Assembly (NCBI GenBank): GCA_024516035.1
Contig: CM044960.1
Coordinates: 14,569,880 to 14,633,879, forward strand
Direction: 5' to 3'
From: Bactericera cockerelli
Taxonomy: Eukaryota > Arthropoda > Insecta > Hemiptera > Triozidae
Length of the DNA: 64,000 nucleotides
Both the position numbers and the translations under genes were made by a program. Shown in pieces: positions 23,905 to 34,415 of this stretch. Numbering within the stretch: position 1 is the stretch's first letter; every line of letters starts with the position of its first letter. The notes under the pieces are model-generated. The model saw only the letters and a list, made by a program, of their open reading frames with translations, searched no databases and had not been told where the DNA came from.

Positions 23905-24050
23905 AGAGGAAGGCCAAACACTAGATGGAAAGATTAAACTCAGAAAATAGCAGGAGTTACATGGCAGCCCAAAGCAATAGATAGAAATGTGTGGAAGCAA
24001 ATAGAGGAGAATAAAATTTTATCCAACAACAGAACAATATAATAGCATTT
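23905..24050 (+). pseudogene. LINE C-terminal tail fragment
   Basis: One frame reads RGRPNTRWKD, stop, TQKIAGVTWQPKAIDRNVWK, QIEENK. RGRP-x-x-RW-x-D followed by a W-x-x-x-A-x-D-R-x-x-W pattern is the typical C-terminal end of non-LTR element ORF2 proteins in insects. The single in-frame stop and missing upstream domains mark it as dead. Confidence 0.6.
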
Positions 24051-24205
24051 GATAATGATATATTTGTTTCCATAAAAATCTAACGATATTATTCAAACTT
24101 ACTTCCAACAGTTTCAACTCTTGGTCAACAACATCTATGATCTTGAACCTGTTGAAAATTGGTGCATAAAGGTGCAATTGAAAATTGGTGCAAATATAAA
24201 CTCAC

Positions 24206-24351
24206 CTTCCGGGCACCACACTCGGTGATCTTCCACGTCCCAGAGAAAGGCTTGGTGGTGAGAACCATGTACCTCTCGACGGCAATCACCGACAGCACCA
24301 CAATGGAGAGCAGTCCGAAGTGGCCGACCCCAAAAGCGTAGAATATACATC
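24206..24351 (-). CDS. Opsin-like receptor, TM3-ICL2 exon
   Basis: A 146-nt exon (2 bases + 48 codons) with TTTCAG acceptor and GTGAGT donor, ending in phase 0. It begins CIFYAFGVGHFGLLSIVVLS, then VIAVERYMVLTTKPFSGTWK. The first cysteine is at the position of the disulfide cysteine of TM3. It lies exactly 24 residues before the glutamate of ERY, the spacing expected between positions 3.25 and 3.49. Tyrosine occupies position 3.28, where vertebrate visual opsins have the glutamate counterion; Gq-, peropsin- and RGR-type opsins commonly have a non-acidic residue there. The second intracellular loop is TTKPFSGTWKITECGARK. The next exon (TM4) should start in phase 0 at lower coordinates but was not found. 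Confidence 0.94.
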
Positions 24352-24507
24352 CTGAAACAGCAAGGAAGACTTTCTTAAGAGAGTGAATTTATACTGAAAC
24401 ATGGAATTTCGGAGGAAACTCATCCATAATATTCATATTTTACGTAAAGGAAGAGGCTGAGCAACACATAATAATATATAGGCATTACGTAGGTATAATA
24501 TTATTCA

Positions 24508-24591
24508 TTGCAATGTCTACTCCTGTTGGCCAGGCAGTATGTCTCACCCAGTATATCCCAAGGTATCAGACAGGAGGCCTGTGGAAAGCAA
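24508..24591. repeat. 84-bp direct repeat, copy 2 (intronic)
   Basis: Second copy of the 23562-23645 block, about 155 bp upstream (in gene direction) of the TM3 exon acceptor. The AATATTATTCA word beside it is also repeated just downstream, at about 24620. Confidence 0.85.
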
Positions 24592-26833
24592 CACATAATA
24601 TAGTTATTATGTAGGTATAATATTATTCAATATTCGTATGTAAGGTATTTCTTTGTGTAGGTATTGTATATTACGGTACATGACCAATTTACAAGAAACA
24701 AACATGAACAAAATATAAGATTTTTTTCTTTTTCTTTTTACAGATACAAATTACCAATGCGTAACACAAACAAAATACATGTTATTACCTATATCACAAC
24801 TTAAGTGGGTAGCAAAGGAGTGATGCTGACTACAAACAAAAATTATGAATAGACCTTGTGCTTCACCACAAATAAAATCATAATAACATACCTATGATGT
24901 GCTTATTGTACATCAAGAACTACGTATACATATTTAAAACCACTCAATTTAGTCTGAGCTACCACTTGTATGGCTCTTCCTACTCCCTAATGAATCTTTT
25001 CTATGACTTCCTAATCTTTAATAGAACCAACAACTTTTCAATGGAACGATGATTGAAATATTTAATACCAAATGACATTTGAAAACCAGCTGCTTTCATG
25101 CCTGATTGAATAGGAAAGTCTGGAACAATTTATAACTTCTAGAAATCTCGTAGGCATACAATTATATACTTCCAAGTATAAAGAGGTATTGGAAGTATTT
25201 TTCTCTAGGAGTTAAGCATTTTTAAGGCGCGGTTTGGAATTATTAAATAAATTAATTAAATGTGTCCCGAATCAAACAAAGCTCTAACCGATAAAACCTA
25301 CAAAATATACACTTACAAAAATGTTTTTGTAGTATGGGTTTTGAACCCTCGGCCCTCGCCCTCCTGTTCCCTCGGGTGCGCCTCTGATCTTTTTGTTGTG
25401 GAGGAAAAACTTTTGTAAGCTTTTCTTTTTCCTCGCTCAATTCATCATCTTTCCACTGCATTAGCAAAATTAAAAATGTAAAGAAATGCAAAAAAATATA
25501 CCAGAGGTCTCTGGGAATACACTTTTTTGTTCCGTGTCGACCAACATTTCTCTAACTCATCAGATCCACATTGGTTTTTCCCCTGGATTTTTGTAAGATG
25601 ATCTACAAAATCAGAGCACGAGTTCTCTTCAGTATTTATTTTACTTCAGAGAAAATCTAATATCAAATAATTGTATTGTATTGGTTTTTGTAATAAATAA
25701 AAAAATGTTCCTATTTCATTTTTTTCTTCTCTCATTCTCGTTTTATTTAAACTAAAATTAACGAGTGGGTAGATCACTAATCCATAGTGTAGTGTTCCTT
25801 TCTTTTCAATTTCCAATTAACTGTTTTTTATGAGGATATTTTAAAGAAATTGCTTTTTAGAATTACATTTTGCAATCATGCCTCACTCAGAAGGAGGAGA
25901 CTTGTGCATGTATAATGTCGGATGATGTATTTATCATACTTACCAAAAGAAAGAGTGAGACTCTTAGAAAATAACAAGATAGGTACTTGTAGATTTCAAG
26001 AGCTAATAAGCAAAATAATGAGCCTCAACTGAAGCCATAATGATGTATACCTAAATGAAAAAAATATTATGATTCCAGAAAATAATGTAAATTTTAGACT
26101 TTAAAATAAATTGGTACATAAATATAACTCTTTTGTATAGGAGAATATAAAATATTGAGACTACCTACTTCAGTGTACCATTTGTACCAAGGACCTACTT
26201 GTGAATTGTAAATAATACACACTTAACTAGGTACTCAGGTATAAGCATACTTAATTATAAATTATACGTATTACTATACAAACATGACTTCAAATTTTGA
26301 ATGTAAATTGAGCTTCGCTTAAATCGGTTAAGCGGTTTTGGAGATACAAGTGATTTAGTATAAATTCTCAAAATTGCCACGTGTACAATGTGAAACAATC
26401 ACGAGGAACTATTGTGTCCATAATTGGCAATGTTTTTTTTTTATATATAAAAGCTTGTTATCGTGTCAGTTGAAAATAGAATAACTTTTTTTTACCTATA
26501 CTCGTATACATATACATATACAATAAGGAGTAGATTTCTCAAAAAATATCCTATTTTCGGATTTTCTCTTATATCTTAAGAACGAGGGGGGGGGGGTCGA
26601 TTCTCAAAATATCGCCACTGGTGGCTAAGGTGGCTTCACGAATTTTTATGACAAAAACTCCTTTCGATTAGGGGGTCTCATCCGTAATTTAAGGAGGTCA
26701 ACTTTACTGTCATACAATTTTTGATTTATTCAACCGTTCAGCCAGAAACCCCAAAATTGACATTTTTGGTCAAGTTTGGGATTTTTGCTTAACATCGCGC
26801 ATCGTTTGCATGACTTACTAATCAAACACTTAC
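24592..26833. other. Receptor intron (TM2-TM3); no further gene
   Basis: AT-rich intron. A 12-G run lies near 26585-26596, followed by text with CCACTGGTGGC similar to the element copies at 45690 and 47505. A 79-codon minus frame at 25252-25491 shows no domain. Confidence 0.5.
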
Positions 26834-26964
26834 CACTATGACCGAAGCTCCACTCATTCTGAAAGGATGAAAAGGCCGGCATGAAATGTAGGCACGATGT
26901 GCAAAGGTCTGAGAAGGCCAGGTTGATAATGAATGCTGAGAATGGGCCTTTCAGACGACGGTAC
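26834..26964 (-). CDS. Opsin-like receptor, ICL1-TM2-ECL1 exon
   Basis: A 131-nt exon with 1 + 43 codons + 1 phasing. Borders are TTTCCAG before and GTAAGT after. It codes YRRLKGPFSAFIINLAFSD, then LCTSCLHFMPAFSSFQNEWSFGHS. The LAFSD segment holds the conserved TM2 aspartate and its preceding Leu-Ala. NEWSFG matches the opsin first extracellular loop pattern W-x-F-G that precedes the TM3 cysteine. The G at the 3' border completes a glycine codon (G|GA) with the next exon, so the loop reads HSGC. The frame runs open beyond both splice sites, into intron sequence that has no receptor similarity. Confidence 0.92.
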
Positions 26965-28700
26965 CTGGAAATTGAATACGATGATACGCATGAAAACGGA
27001 CAAATTGTGGCATATGTGACTGTTAAATGTTCAAGTATGTTACATATTATTATCAAGTATGCGAATGTGGACAAGAAAGTCGGACTGGTCAACCACTTAG
27101 TACAAGAACCACATCATACCTTCATTTCCTTTACATCATACCCCCATCATAGTCTAGGATCCCCTCACTGGTTCAGATGATGCGATTTCTTACACCATAA
27201 TATTATGTTATTTGTTTTCCTTTCAATATTATTATGTTTGGTTGTTAATGGCCATACGATAAATTGATAATTTACCTTCACTTCTAGATAGATAACTTAC
27301 TAGATACGTAATCAGTCCTCATAATTATAAAATATTGATAGTTAAATTGACAGTTGATTATGTAGGTATGAATGTCATTTCGAGTAAGTATTTTTCAAAA
27401 AGATTGAAATACCTAATTATGATTTGATTAAGAAATCTAAGGTTGTAATTATTGTCACACTAGTCAAGTAAATTACTTTAATCAACGCTTTATTTTATTC
27501 AATGGTTTTAATCATGTCATTCATAAATACACCAACAGCACTAGTTAGCTGATTAGTGATTACCCTAAAAAAATTAATCTATAGGTTATAGGTAATTGGT
27601 AAATACACCCTCTTTACACTCATGCTATTTCGATACCAGTGACATTAATTTAAATATTGACGATTTTTTAAAAAAGATTGTTTCACAGCCTTTTTTTTAT
27701 TTCGAAGCCCGGAAACAGGAGCTACAGTTGACGATGGAGTCGACACGGGATATCGAACCCGGGACCATCCGCATGTCAAGCGAGTGCTTAAGCACATCGC
27801 GCGCTCTCGTAGAAAATGACTTAATAATTTGAAACTCACTTCTCATTACATTGGTGACTGGTGAGTTCAATAATAGAAAATGAAATTCCAATGAAAACAA
27901 AACTACATACAGAGAAGCAACCATCGCGCCGCAAAAGTTCAAACAGGACATCGCATAAAGTTCACCTAGATTTGTAAACTAGTCAGAATTTTAGACGAAA
28001 ATAGTAACAATTTATTGCACTGTTTATTGACCAATGACCATGATCTATTGGTCACACATAGTAAAATTATGTAAATTATAAAAGTTGGTCTCAATTTCTA
28101 AACTATAATAATTTTATTGTTATAAATCAAAACACATAATGCGGTCAAACCTGAAATTCAAGGGCCAAATTCTGAGGTTTCTTGCTTAAAAAAGGTAGAA
28201 AAATTAAAGGATAACGAGTTTTCCCCGTTATTCAGGTTTCTTGCTTACACAAGTCCTGTTTTTGCATTTTCGACTGTATGCAAGTATGAAGGCACCTGTA
28301 TACTGATGTATGCGTATGAAAGGCACCTGTGTGTACGTATGAAGGTACCTGTGTATACGAGTATCATACGTATAAGTATTATGTCTGTACTACAACCATA
28401 GTAAAATGTTTTCAGTTTTCAGGTTCAGTAGTTAATTAAAGTTTGTATTTCTACCGTACACGTGTTCAATGAAAATCTCAGGTTCTTTGATGATGACTGC
28501 GATGATGTTATACTATACAATCATGACTATAGCTCCACACACACACACATAACATAATTAATTAATATGTTCTTAGTCAGGATTTGAACACTCCGCTACA
28601 TCCGAACTGTCATGATTTTTTTATATTTTTTAAACGAACGAACCATACTAAAAACACAAAGTGAAAACGAACTTATGATTCAAGAAAATGTTCCATCAGC
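26965..28700. other. Receptor intron (TM1-TM2), left part
   Basis: No exon recognised. Holds a shortened family-2 SINE at 27666-27806 and simple AC repeats near 28536-28548. Confidence 0.5.
27666..27806 (-). mobile_element. tRNA-derived SINE, family 2, internally deleted
   Basis: Minus strand: GAGCGCGCGATGTGCTTAAG head, B box GGGTTCGATATCC, then directly the distal body (GGCTGTGAAACA) and A-rich end. The middle of the body present at 3961-4239 is missing. Confidence 0.7.
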
Positions 28701-28717
28701 TCCTGCATGATGACTAC

Positions 28718-29599
28718 GGACGACACCTGATTCCGTCCCGCGAGTTTTTTCTCTCAGGTAGTCGATACTCGATTCCGTCCCGAACCTTTCAGATCAATCA
28801 CTGAATTCCGTCCCGTCACTTATCTTATGCACCTATGTACTATGTACATAAGTACCTGATATTATGTATTAGGCTATGTACAAGTTCGGTGCGAAAAATA
28901 AAAAAATGTATGAATTCGGTGCCGCCTATTGTATTTTACCTAACCCTACTATAAACCCAAGGCATGGCCTTCATTGTATTTTACCTAACCCTACTATAAA
29001 CCCAAGGCATGGCCGTCATTGTATTTTACCTAACCCTACTATAAACTCAAGGCATGGCCTTCATTGTATTTTACCTAACCCTACTATAAACCCAAGGCAT
29101 GGCCGTCATTGTATTTTACCTAACCCTACTATAAACTCAAGGTATGGCCTTCATTGTATTTTACCTAACCCTACTATAAACCCAAGGCATGGCCGTCATT
29201 GTATTTTACCTAACCCTACTATAAACTCAAGGCATGGCCTTCATTGTATTTTACCTAACCCTACTATAAACCCAAGGCATGGCCGTCATTGTATTTTACC
29301 TAACCCTACTATAAACTCAAGGCATGGCCTTCATTGTATTTTACCTAACCATACTATGAACCCTAGGCATGGCCTTTATTTTTTTATTTTACGTGATTGA
29401 AAATAAACTGATGAAAAATGTTGAATTTATAATTTATGTATTTCTTTATGTATATAGGACGGAACATATGGGACGGAATCGGGTATTGAACCCTTACGAT
29501 GACCGGACGGAATCAGGTGTTAAAATATTGATGGGACGGAATCGACGGGACGGAATAAGGTGAAAAAAAAGGTAAATGGGACGGAAAACGGTGCCTCCC
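28718..29599. mobile_element. Mutator-like non-autonomous element (882 bp) with internal minisatellite
   Basis: Flanked by the 9-bp direct repeat GATGACTAC (28709-28717 and 29600-29608). Imperfect 22-bp terminal inverted repeats match at 16 of 22 positions and share CACC and TTCCGTCCC. The subterminal zones repeat GATTCCGTCCC three times on the left and its complement GGGACGGAATC-like five to six times on the right. A 9-bp duplication with GG-starting ends fits the Mutator superfamily; Merlin or P-like (8 bp) is an alternative. No transposase. It interrupts the mariner-like relic next to it. Confidence 0.75.
28925..29385. repeat. 45-bp minisatellite with 90-bp higher-order period
   Basis: About ten units, each TGTATTTTACCTAACCCTAC plus 25 more bases. 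Alternating units differ at two fixed sites (CCCAAGG/CTCAAGG and GCCTTCAT/GCCGTCAT), so the true period is 90 bp. Because 45 is divisible by three, a 174-codon frame stays open (CILPNPTIN repeated), but this is a by-product of the unit length and not evidence for a protein. Confidence 0.95.
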
Positions 29600-29608
29600 G
29601 ATGACTAC

Positions 29609-29935
29609 TTCCTGTGGGGCTACCTGAAGGAAAAGGTTTACACCAATACACCGCGATAATCAGAGGAGCTCAAAAAAAAAACAATATTCGAGTAGAGATC
29701 TAAAAAAATACACTGGCAAACTGTTAAAAAGACATGAAAAATGTTCTAAAATAAACCAATTAGATGAGTTCTTGTGTAGACCACTTGACCGACAAACCTT
29801 TAACACCCTACGTAAAAAATTTCCATAAAAACTACTGTCTATTGAAATTTATTTTAATGTTTTCTGTCCTGTTGATCAAAAGTTATTAAATATTTACATA
29901 GGAAAGGTACTTTTTGACCACCCTGTATTATAAAA
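29609..29935 (+). pseudogene. Mariner-like transposase C-terminal relic
   Basis: Across the 9-bp duplication the frame reads DDYFLWGYLKEKVYTNTPR, stop, SEELK. 'FLWGYLK..VY...P' and a following 'ELK' is the conserved C-terminal segment of mariner/Tc1-family DDE transposases. Downstream sequence ends at CCACCCTGTA (29926-29935), the terminal word seen in other elements here. The N-terminal part is absent or unrecognisable on the far side of the inserted element. Confidence 0.6.
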
Positions 29936-30481
29936 TATAGGCACTCAAAATAGAAACTTGAAAAAATATATTTTTATCAATTTTTTTACCGTCTATAATC
30001 AGGTCAATTCGAGGAAATTATCTTTCTCCATTTATCCTCACAGATTTTTTTTATTTAAAAAATAGTTCTTCAGTTTGAGCTCGTTGTGCAATTTTACATT
30101 CACAACAGTTGCCTTCACTTGCACGCGTCTTCAGTGACAATGAATTAAAGTTTCCAACAACTCCCAAGTATTTCAACAGTTTCTGGTTTCATTGTGTTTC
30201 GCTAGGAGACTTTTAACAGTTAAGGGAAAAGCTCATTGACTGAAAATAAAGTGATTTACAACAACAGAGATGACTATGTAATATTATTATGTAAATCTGA
30301 GAAAAAGGGAAGTAAAGAATAAGTCAGCTAGGAAATCCAAGATTGTGGGTATTTTTTTTTTTTTTTTTTGCTTTTAAAAAATGTTCTATTTTAAGGGATT
30401 TTTTGTACGTATGTGTTTTCTTTGTATTATTATGTCACAACTTTAGTGTTAAGGTAATCTCCAATTCTTCTCCATTCTAAT

Positions 30482-30580
30482 AACCACTCATTTTTCCTCA
30501 AGAGGTATGAGTGGAACCCGGACACTCAAGTACAGGGGATCGAACCAAGTTCACTGTGCATTGTGTTGTGTGTGTGTGGG
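30482..30580 (-). mobile_element. tRNA-derived SINE, family 3, partial
   Basis: Minus strand reads CTTGGTTCGATCCCCTGTAC (B box), then CCGGGTTCCACTCATACCTC and TTGAGGAAAAATGAGTGGTT, matching the family-3 body at 15490. The A-box head is not recognisable. Confidence 0.65.
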
Positions 30581-31050
30581 GCTAGAGTCATGATTGTATA
30601 ATTTCTAATTCTAGAGACCGCTCTAGGAAAAATAAAAAAAAATAATAGGAAATCTTAAAAAATTCCATAATTTATCCTAATTTTTCCACAAATTCCATTC
30701 ATGGCAAGAATTTTAATATTAAACTAAAAAATAAAGTGATATGAATATAATGTAGGTATTGTATAGACACTGGAGGGAAGTTGGAATTAAATGTTCCATG
30801 TGGAGAAATGATTTTATTTTTTCAAGGGATTTTTTATTTTCTCATTCTATTCTATCTGTCATGTTTCTAGTCAAAGTGGTTCTCAAATGTATGTAAACTT
30901 TATTGTCTACTATTATGACTTTGAATGTAGACTATTAAATCAATTTTTTTTATAGATATTATTTAGATATTTATTTATATTGGAGTCTTGATGTATAACA
31001 ATTTTTTTCTATATTAGAAGTTATAAGTTATCATATTAAATTTGTGTTTG

Positions 31051-31138
31051 TCACTTTCGTGATATCACAACTACTGAAACTCGCTTTACTAAATCTACGC
31101 TGAAACTGGGACTTGAACCACCGACCTCCAGGTTACAT
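31051..31138 (-). mobile_element. tRNA-derived SINE, family 1, partial
   Basis: Shares TCACTTTCGTGATATCACAA at one end and CTTGAACCACCGACCTCCAG at the other with the 571-707 copy. The tRNA head is cut off at about 31138. Confidence 0.7.
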
Positions 31139-32694
31139 AAATAATTTTATAATACTACAAAAGTAGATCAACGTTTCTTTAACGTCTGGGTCACTGCATA
31201 CGGTTTTCTTTTTTCTCAACTTCAGAACACTTCTATGTATTGTGATCTACACAACATTTTATTTTATTAAAATTTATGATATAGAAGAGATTTGCTCTAT
31301 TTTCAAATTTTCCACGGGACACTGTTGGGCTAACTGGAAACCTCCTGTTTGGAGACACTCAATATTACCACCATTAAAGTCAAGCTATGGATGTGTGAAA
31401 ACGCTCAGCAGTTATATTGCCCCATACCAAGCATGCGGTCGGGCGCTCAAACATTTTTGTCATTTAATTACGCTGCACATCGGATTTCATGCAAGTCAAC
31501 AAGTCCGGGGCTTAATAATGTTCTCGCTGCACCGTGCTAACTAAACATTGCATTGATTATACGGTGTGACCCTCATTACTTTATACTATTATTTTATTCA
31601 TTATTTTAGCGACTTTTTTGACACATTATTAAAGTTCATCGAAGTTAAGATATCCATTTCAACGATCTAGAATTCTATAGTTTGTAAAATTTTGTATGAG
31701 CGCCGTTAAACATAATAGTATATATAGGCAATGTGCAACACATTTATCCTTTATTTTATGGAATTTGGAAGTAAAAGCATAATATCAAGCTACCAAGCAA
31801 GCATAGAAAATTTGAATTATATGGTTGAATTGGAGTAAATGTGACATTATTATTATCTATTTTTCAATATTCAAAATTGTAATTGATTTTAATGTACAGA
31901 CGAATGGTATAGCAATATTTAGTTATTATGGACATCTCACTAACTTCATCGGAAAAACATTTTGGATGGGAGCTCCTGAACTTGACCCTTTTTTCAACGG
32001 TATTTTTTTAGGGAAATAAATGACAATATCAATTTACCATAATGTATGCAATACTTGTTAACGAGAAGAAGAAAAAAAAAAAAAAAAAAAAAAAAAAAAC
32101 ACTTGTTAACGAGAAATAATCGTATTATACGTACCTATCTGTTTTTCCCGAACATTCCCACATAGCTGGAAACAATGTCCACCATAAACCACATTTTTGG
32201 TAAAATGTGACGTTTTTTGCTAAACGGTTGACGATGAAAAATTCATCAGAATAGACACCTCGACACTTCATTCTGGGTAAAAATCCTAAACCCAAGAGAA
32301 TCTCGTGTACAAATATGACACTGTGTGAACAACTGCAGCTCTCGTTTCCAGACTGAATTTGAATGGTTACTATAGGTATAGAATGTGTAATGTGTATATC
32401 ATAGACATATCAGTGCTTACATATGTCAACAGCAGAACAAATTTTAAAAATTTGTTTATTTTTTAAGTTGTCATGTTCGAATGTTTCATGAGAATTCGGT
32501 TTCACGTCTGCATAAAGTTGTACAATCTACAAGCCTATTCTTGTATTGCCAAGCTGTCAGTAAGCACCCCTATACCACGGTTATTATTTTTTTCTCCATT
32601 ATCACTATTTTTGTTCAATATTACAATATGAATATTCTGTACAATAAATAAATAAATTAATTAATCAATGATGAGGGGACTTCAATTTTTTTTT

Positions 32695-32790
32695 CAAGGC
32701 AATAACCCCGCATTTTAGTTAGGACATATTATGTATTTATCTATTTCTTGCCAACCTTTGTAAAAAACATTTATTTTTCAATACAACTAA
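32695..32790 (+). repeat. Dispersed repeat, LINE-3'-end-like, partial
   Basis: AAGGCAATAACCCCGCATTT-TAGTTAGGACATA is the reverse complement of part of the copies at 345-500 and 34228-34415. Confidence 0.55.
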
Positions 32791-32893
32791 TCTATTCTAT
32801 TCTATATTCTATTCTTCTATTTCATGCCATTTTATTATTTATATTGTTCCATTTCTTTATATAACAATTATTTATATTGTTCCATTTTTTATA

Positions 32894-33783
32894 TACAGGG
32901 TGAGCATAAAGTCTCACCCCACCCCCCGTATCTCGAGAATGGCTAAAAATACAAGAAAACGCAAAAACCCGTATTCCTTAATTTTTAGGGGGATTAATTT
33001 TCAGCCAAAAAAAATTTGCCTACACGGCCCCAGTCAGGCTGGGCATGGACCAACTTTAAAATCTTAAACAGAATGGTATGTCTTGTGGCATATTGTTTTA
33101 AAGGTCTCATAGAGAGAAGTTCATTACAACAAATTCAGTGAGCTACAACTTAGCGTTCTCGAGATACAGGGTCGGACGCCCTGCGTAATATCCATATTAT
33201 ATTTTGACCTATAACTCGTTAACCGTAAATTATAGAAAAATGAAATTTGTTGATAATAACTCCTTATGACAAGTACTTTTGAAAAAATTATAACTCGACA
33301 TACTCTGTTGATATTAGTTCCTGGTCGGTTTCGTCAGCCACCCGGACGAAAAGTCCGAAAATTTTTAACGAAAAAACAAATCAAGTTTTAACTTGTTCGA
33401 AAGTTCTTGCGATAAGGAGTTATTATCAACAAATTTCATTTTTCTGGAATTTACGGTCAACGAGTTATAGGTCAAAATATATGGATATTACGCAGGACGT
33501 CCGACCCTGTATCTCGAGAACAGTGAGTTGTAGCTCACTGAAATTTGTTGTAATGAACTTCTCTTTATGAGCCCTTTAAAACAATATGCCACAAGACATA
33601 CCATTCTATTTAAGATTTTAAAATTGGTCCATGCCCAGCCTGACTGGGGCCGTGTAGGCAAATTTTTTTTGGCTGAAAATTAATCCCCCTAAAAATTAAG
33701 GAATACGGGTTTTTTCGTTTTCTTGTATTTTCAGCCATTCTTGAGATACGAGGGGTGGGGTGAGACTTTATGCTCACCCTGTA
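32894..33783. mobile_element. Foldback element, about 890 bp, with arms of about 388 bp
   Basis: The ends are TACAGGGTGAGCATAAAGTC and its exact complement, flanked by TATA on both sides (TA-type target). The left arm (32894 to about 33283) and right arm (about 33398-33783) are near-perfect inverted copies, leaving a spacer of about 115 bp. No frame codes a transposase. It lies in the receptor intron about 150 bp from the TM1 exon donor, so the unspliced transcript would contain a very long hairpin. Confidence 0.93.
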
Positions 33784-33932
33784 TAATAATTATTTGTATT
33801 GTACATATGTATAAGTTTTTGTATCTAATACAGCATTTAATAATAATAAAATATTTTTTTTTAACATAACAATATAAATTCTCTAACATAATTTTACATA
33901 TTTGGAAGGAATAATATTCGTAGAAAGCTCAC

Positions 33933-34075
33933 CGAGAGAAGACAAACAGCACCAGTGAGTTACCAATGACTCCCGCCACACCGATCACAATTAGAAATAC
34001 CCCGTACACGAAGTGGATCTCCTTGGAAATGGGCTCAAACCTGCCCCAGTAGCTTATGTTGGAAAGACAATAATC
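33933..34075 (-). CDS. Opsin-like receptor, TM1 exon
   Basis: A 143-nt exon: 47 codons plus two bases of an arginine codon. The acceptor is TTTCAG and the donor GTGAGC. It opens with DYCLSNISYWGRFEP, which includes an NIS glycosylation sequon. A hydrophobic helix of about 24 residues follows (FVYGVFLIVIGVAGVIGNSL), carrying the GN pair with the conserved TM1 asparagine, and the exon ends LVLFVFS. The split codon CG|G completes arginine with the first base of the next exon, giving the SRYRRLKGP first intracellular loop. A long foldback transposon sits about 150 bp into the following intron. Base composition is clearly richer in G+C than the flanking introns, as expected for a coding exon. Confidence 0.88.
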
Positions 34076-34227
34076 CTGAAACGAGAGAAGCAAATGGACA
34101 ATACTTTAAGCCAACTTACTTGTTATCGTAAGCGAATTAACAATAATAATATTAAAGGTACAGGAAAAAATCAGAATTTTCATATATATAAGGCGTGAGG
34201 TAACAGTCATTTCTATTATTATTAGTA

Positions 34228-34415
34228 TTATTATTATTAATGGACATATGTACAATACAAATAATTATTATAACAAAGAAAAAAATGGAAACAATATATA
34301 CAATAAAAATGAAAAATAATAGAAAAAAATATAGAAACATATAATTATGTTCTAACTAAAGGGCAGGGTTACTGCCTATGGCAATCTCTTCCACCCAAAC
34401 CTTATAGAAACTATA
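34228..34415 (-). repeat. Dispersed repeat, LINE-3'-end-like
   Basis: CTAACTAAAGGGCAGGGTTA-CTGCC...CTTCCACCCAAACC at 34353-34402 matches the 345-500 copy; the AT-rich tail region (34228-34340) is also similar in layout. Confidence 0.6.

Larger units (their letters stand above)
29940..32893. other. Receptor intron (TM1-TM2), middle part
   Basis: No exon recognised. It contains a family-3 SINE piece (30482-30580), a family-1 SINE piece (31051-31138), A/T homopolymers (e.g. 32071-32099) and a reverse-oriented copy of the 345-500 repeat near 32695-32728. A non-repetitive, G+C-richer island lies at 31318-31550. Confidence 0.5.

Noticed and set aside
26730..27092. 120-codon minus frame taken as an intact single-exon protein
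   Set aside because: Only its middle (26834-26964) is receptor exon; consensus splice sites bound it and the rest is intron.
28876..29400. 174-codon protein with CILPNPTIN repeats
   Set aside because: It is the 45-bp minisatellite inside a transposon; openness follows from unit length, and there is no start, splice or domain support.
34013..34198. Plus-strand 61-codon ORF
   Set aside because: Antisense shadow of the TM1 exon running into intron.
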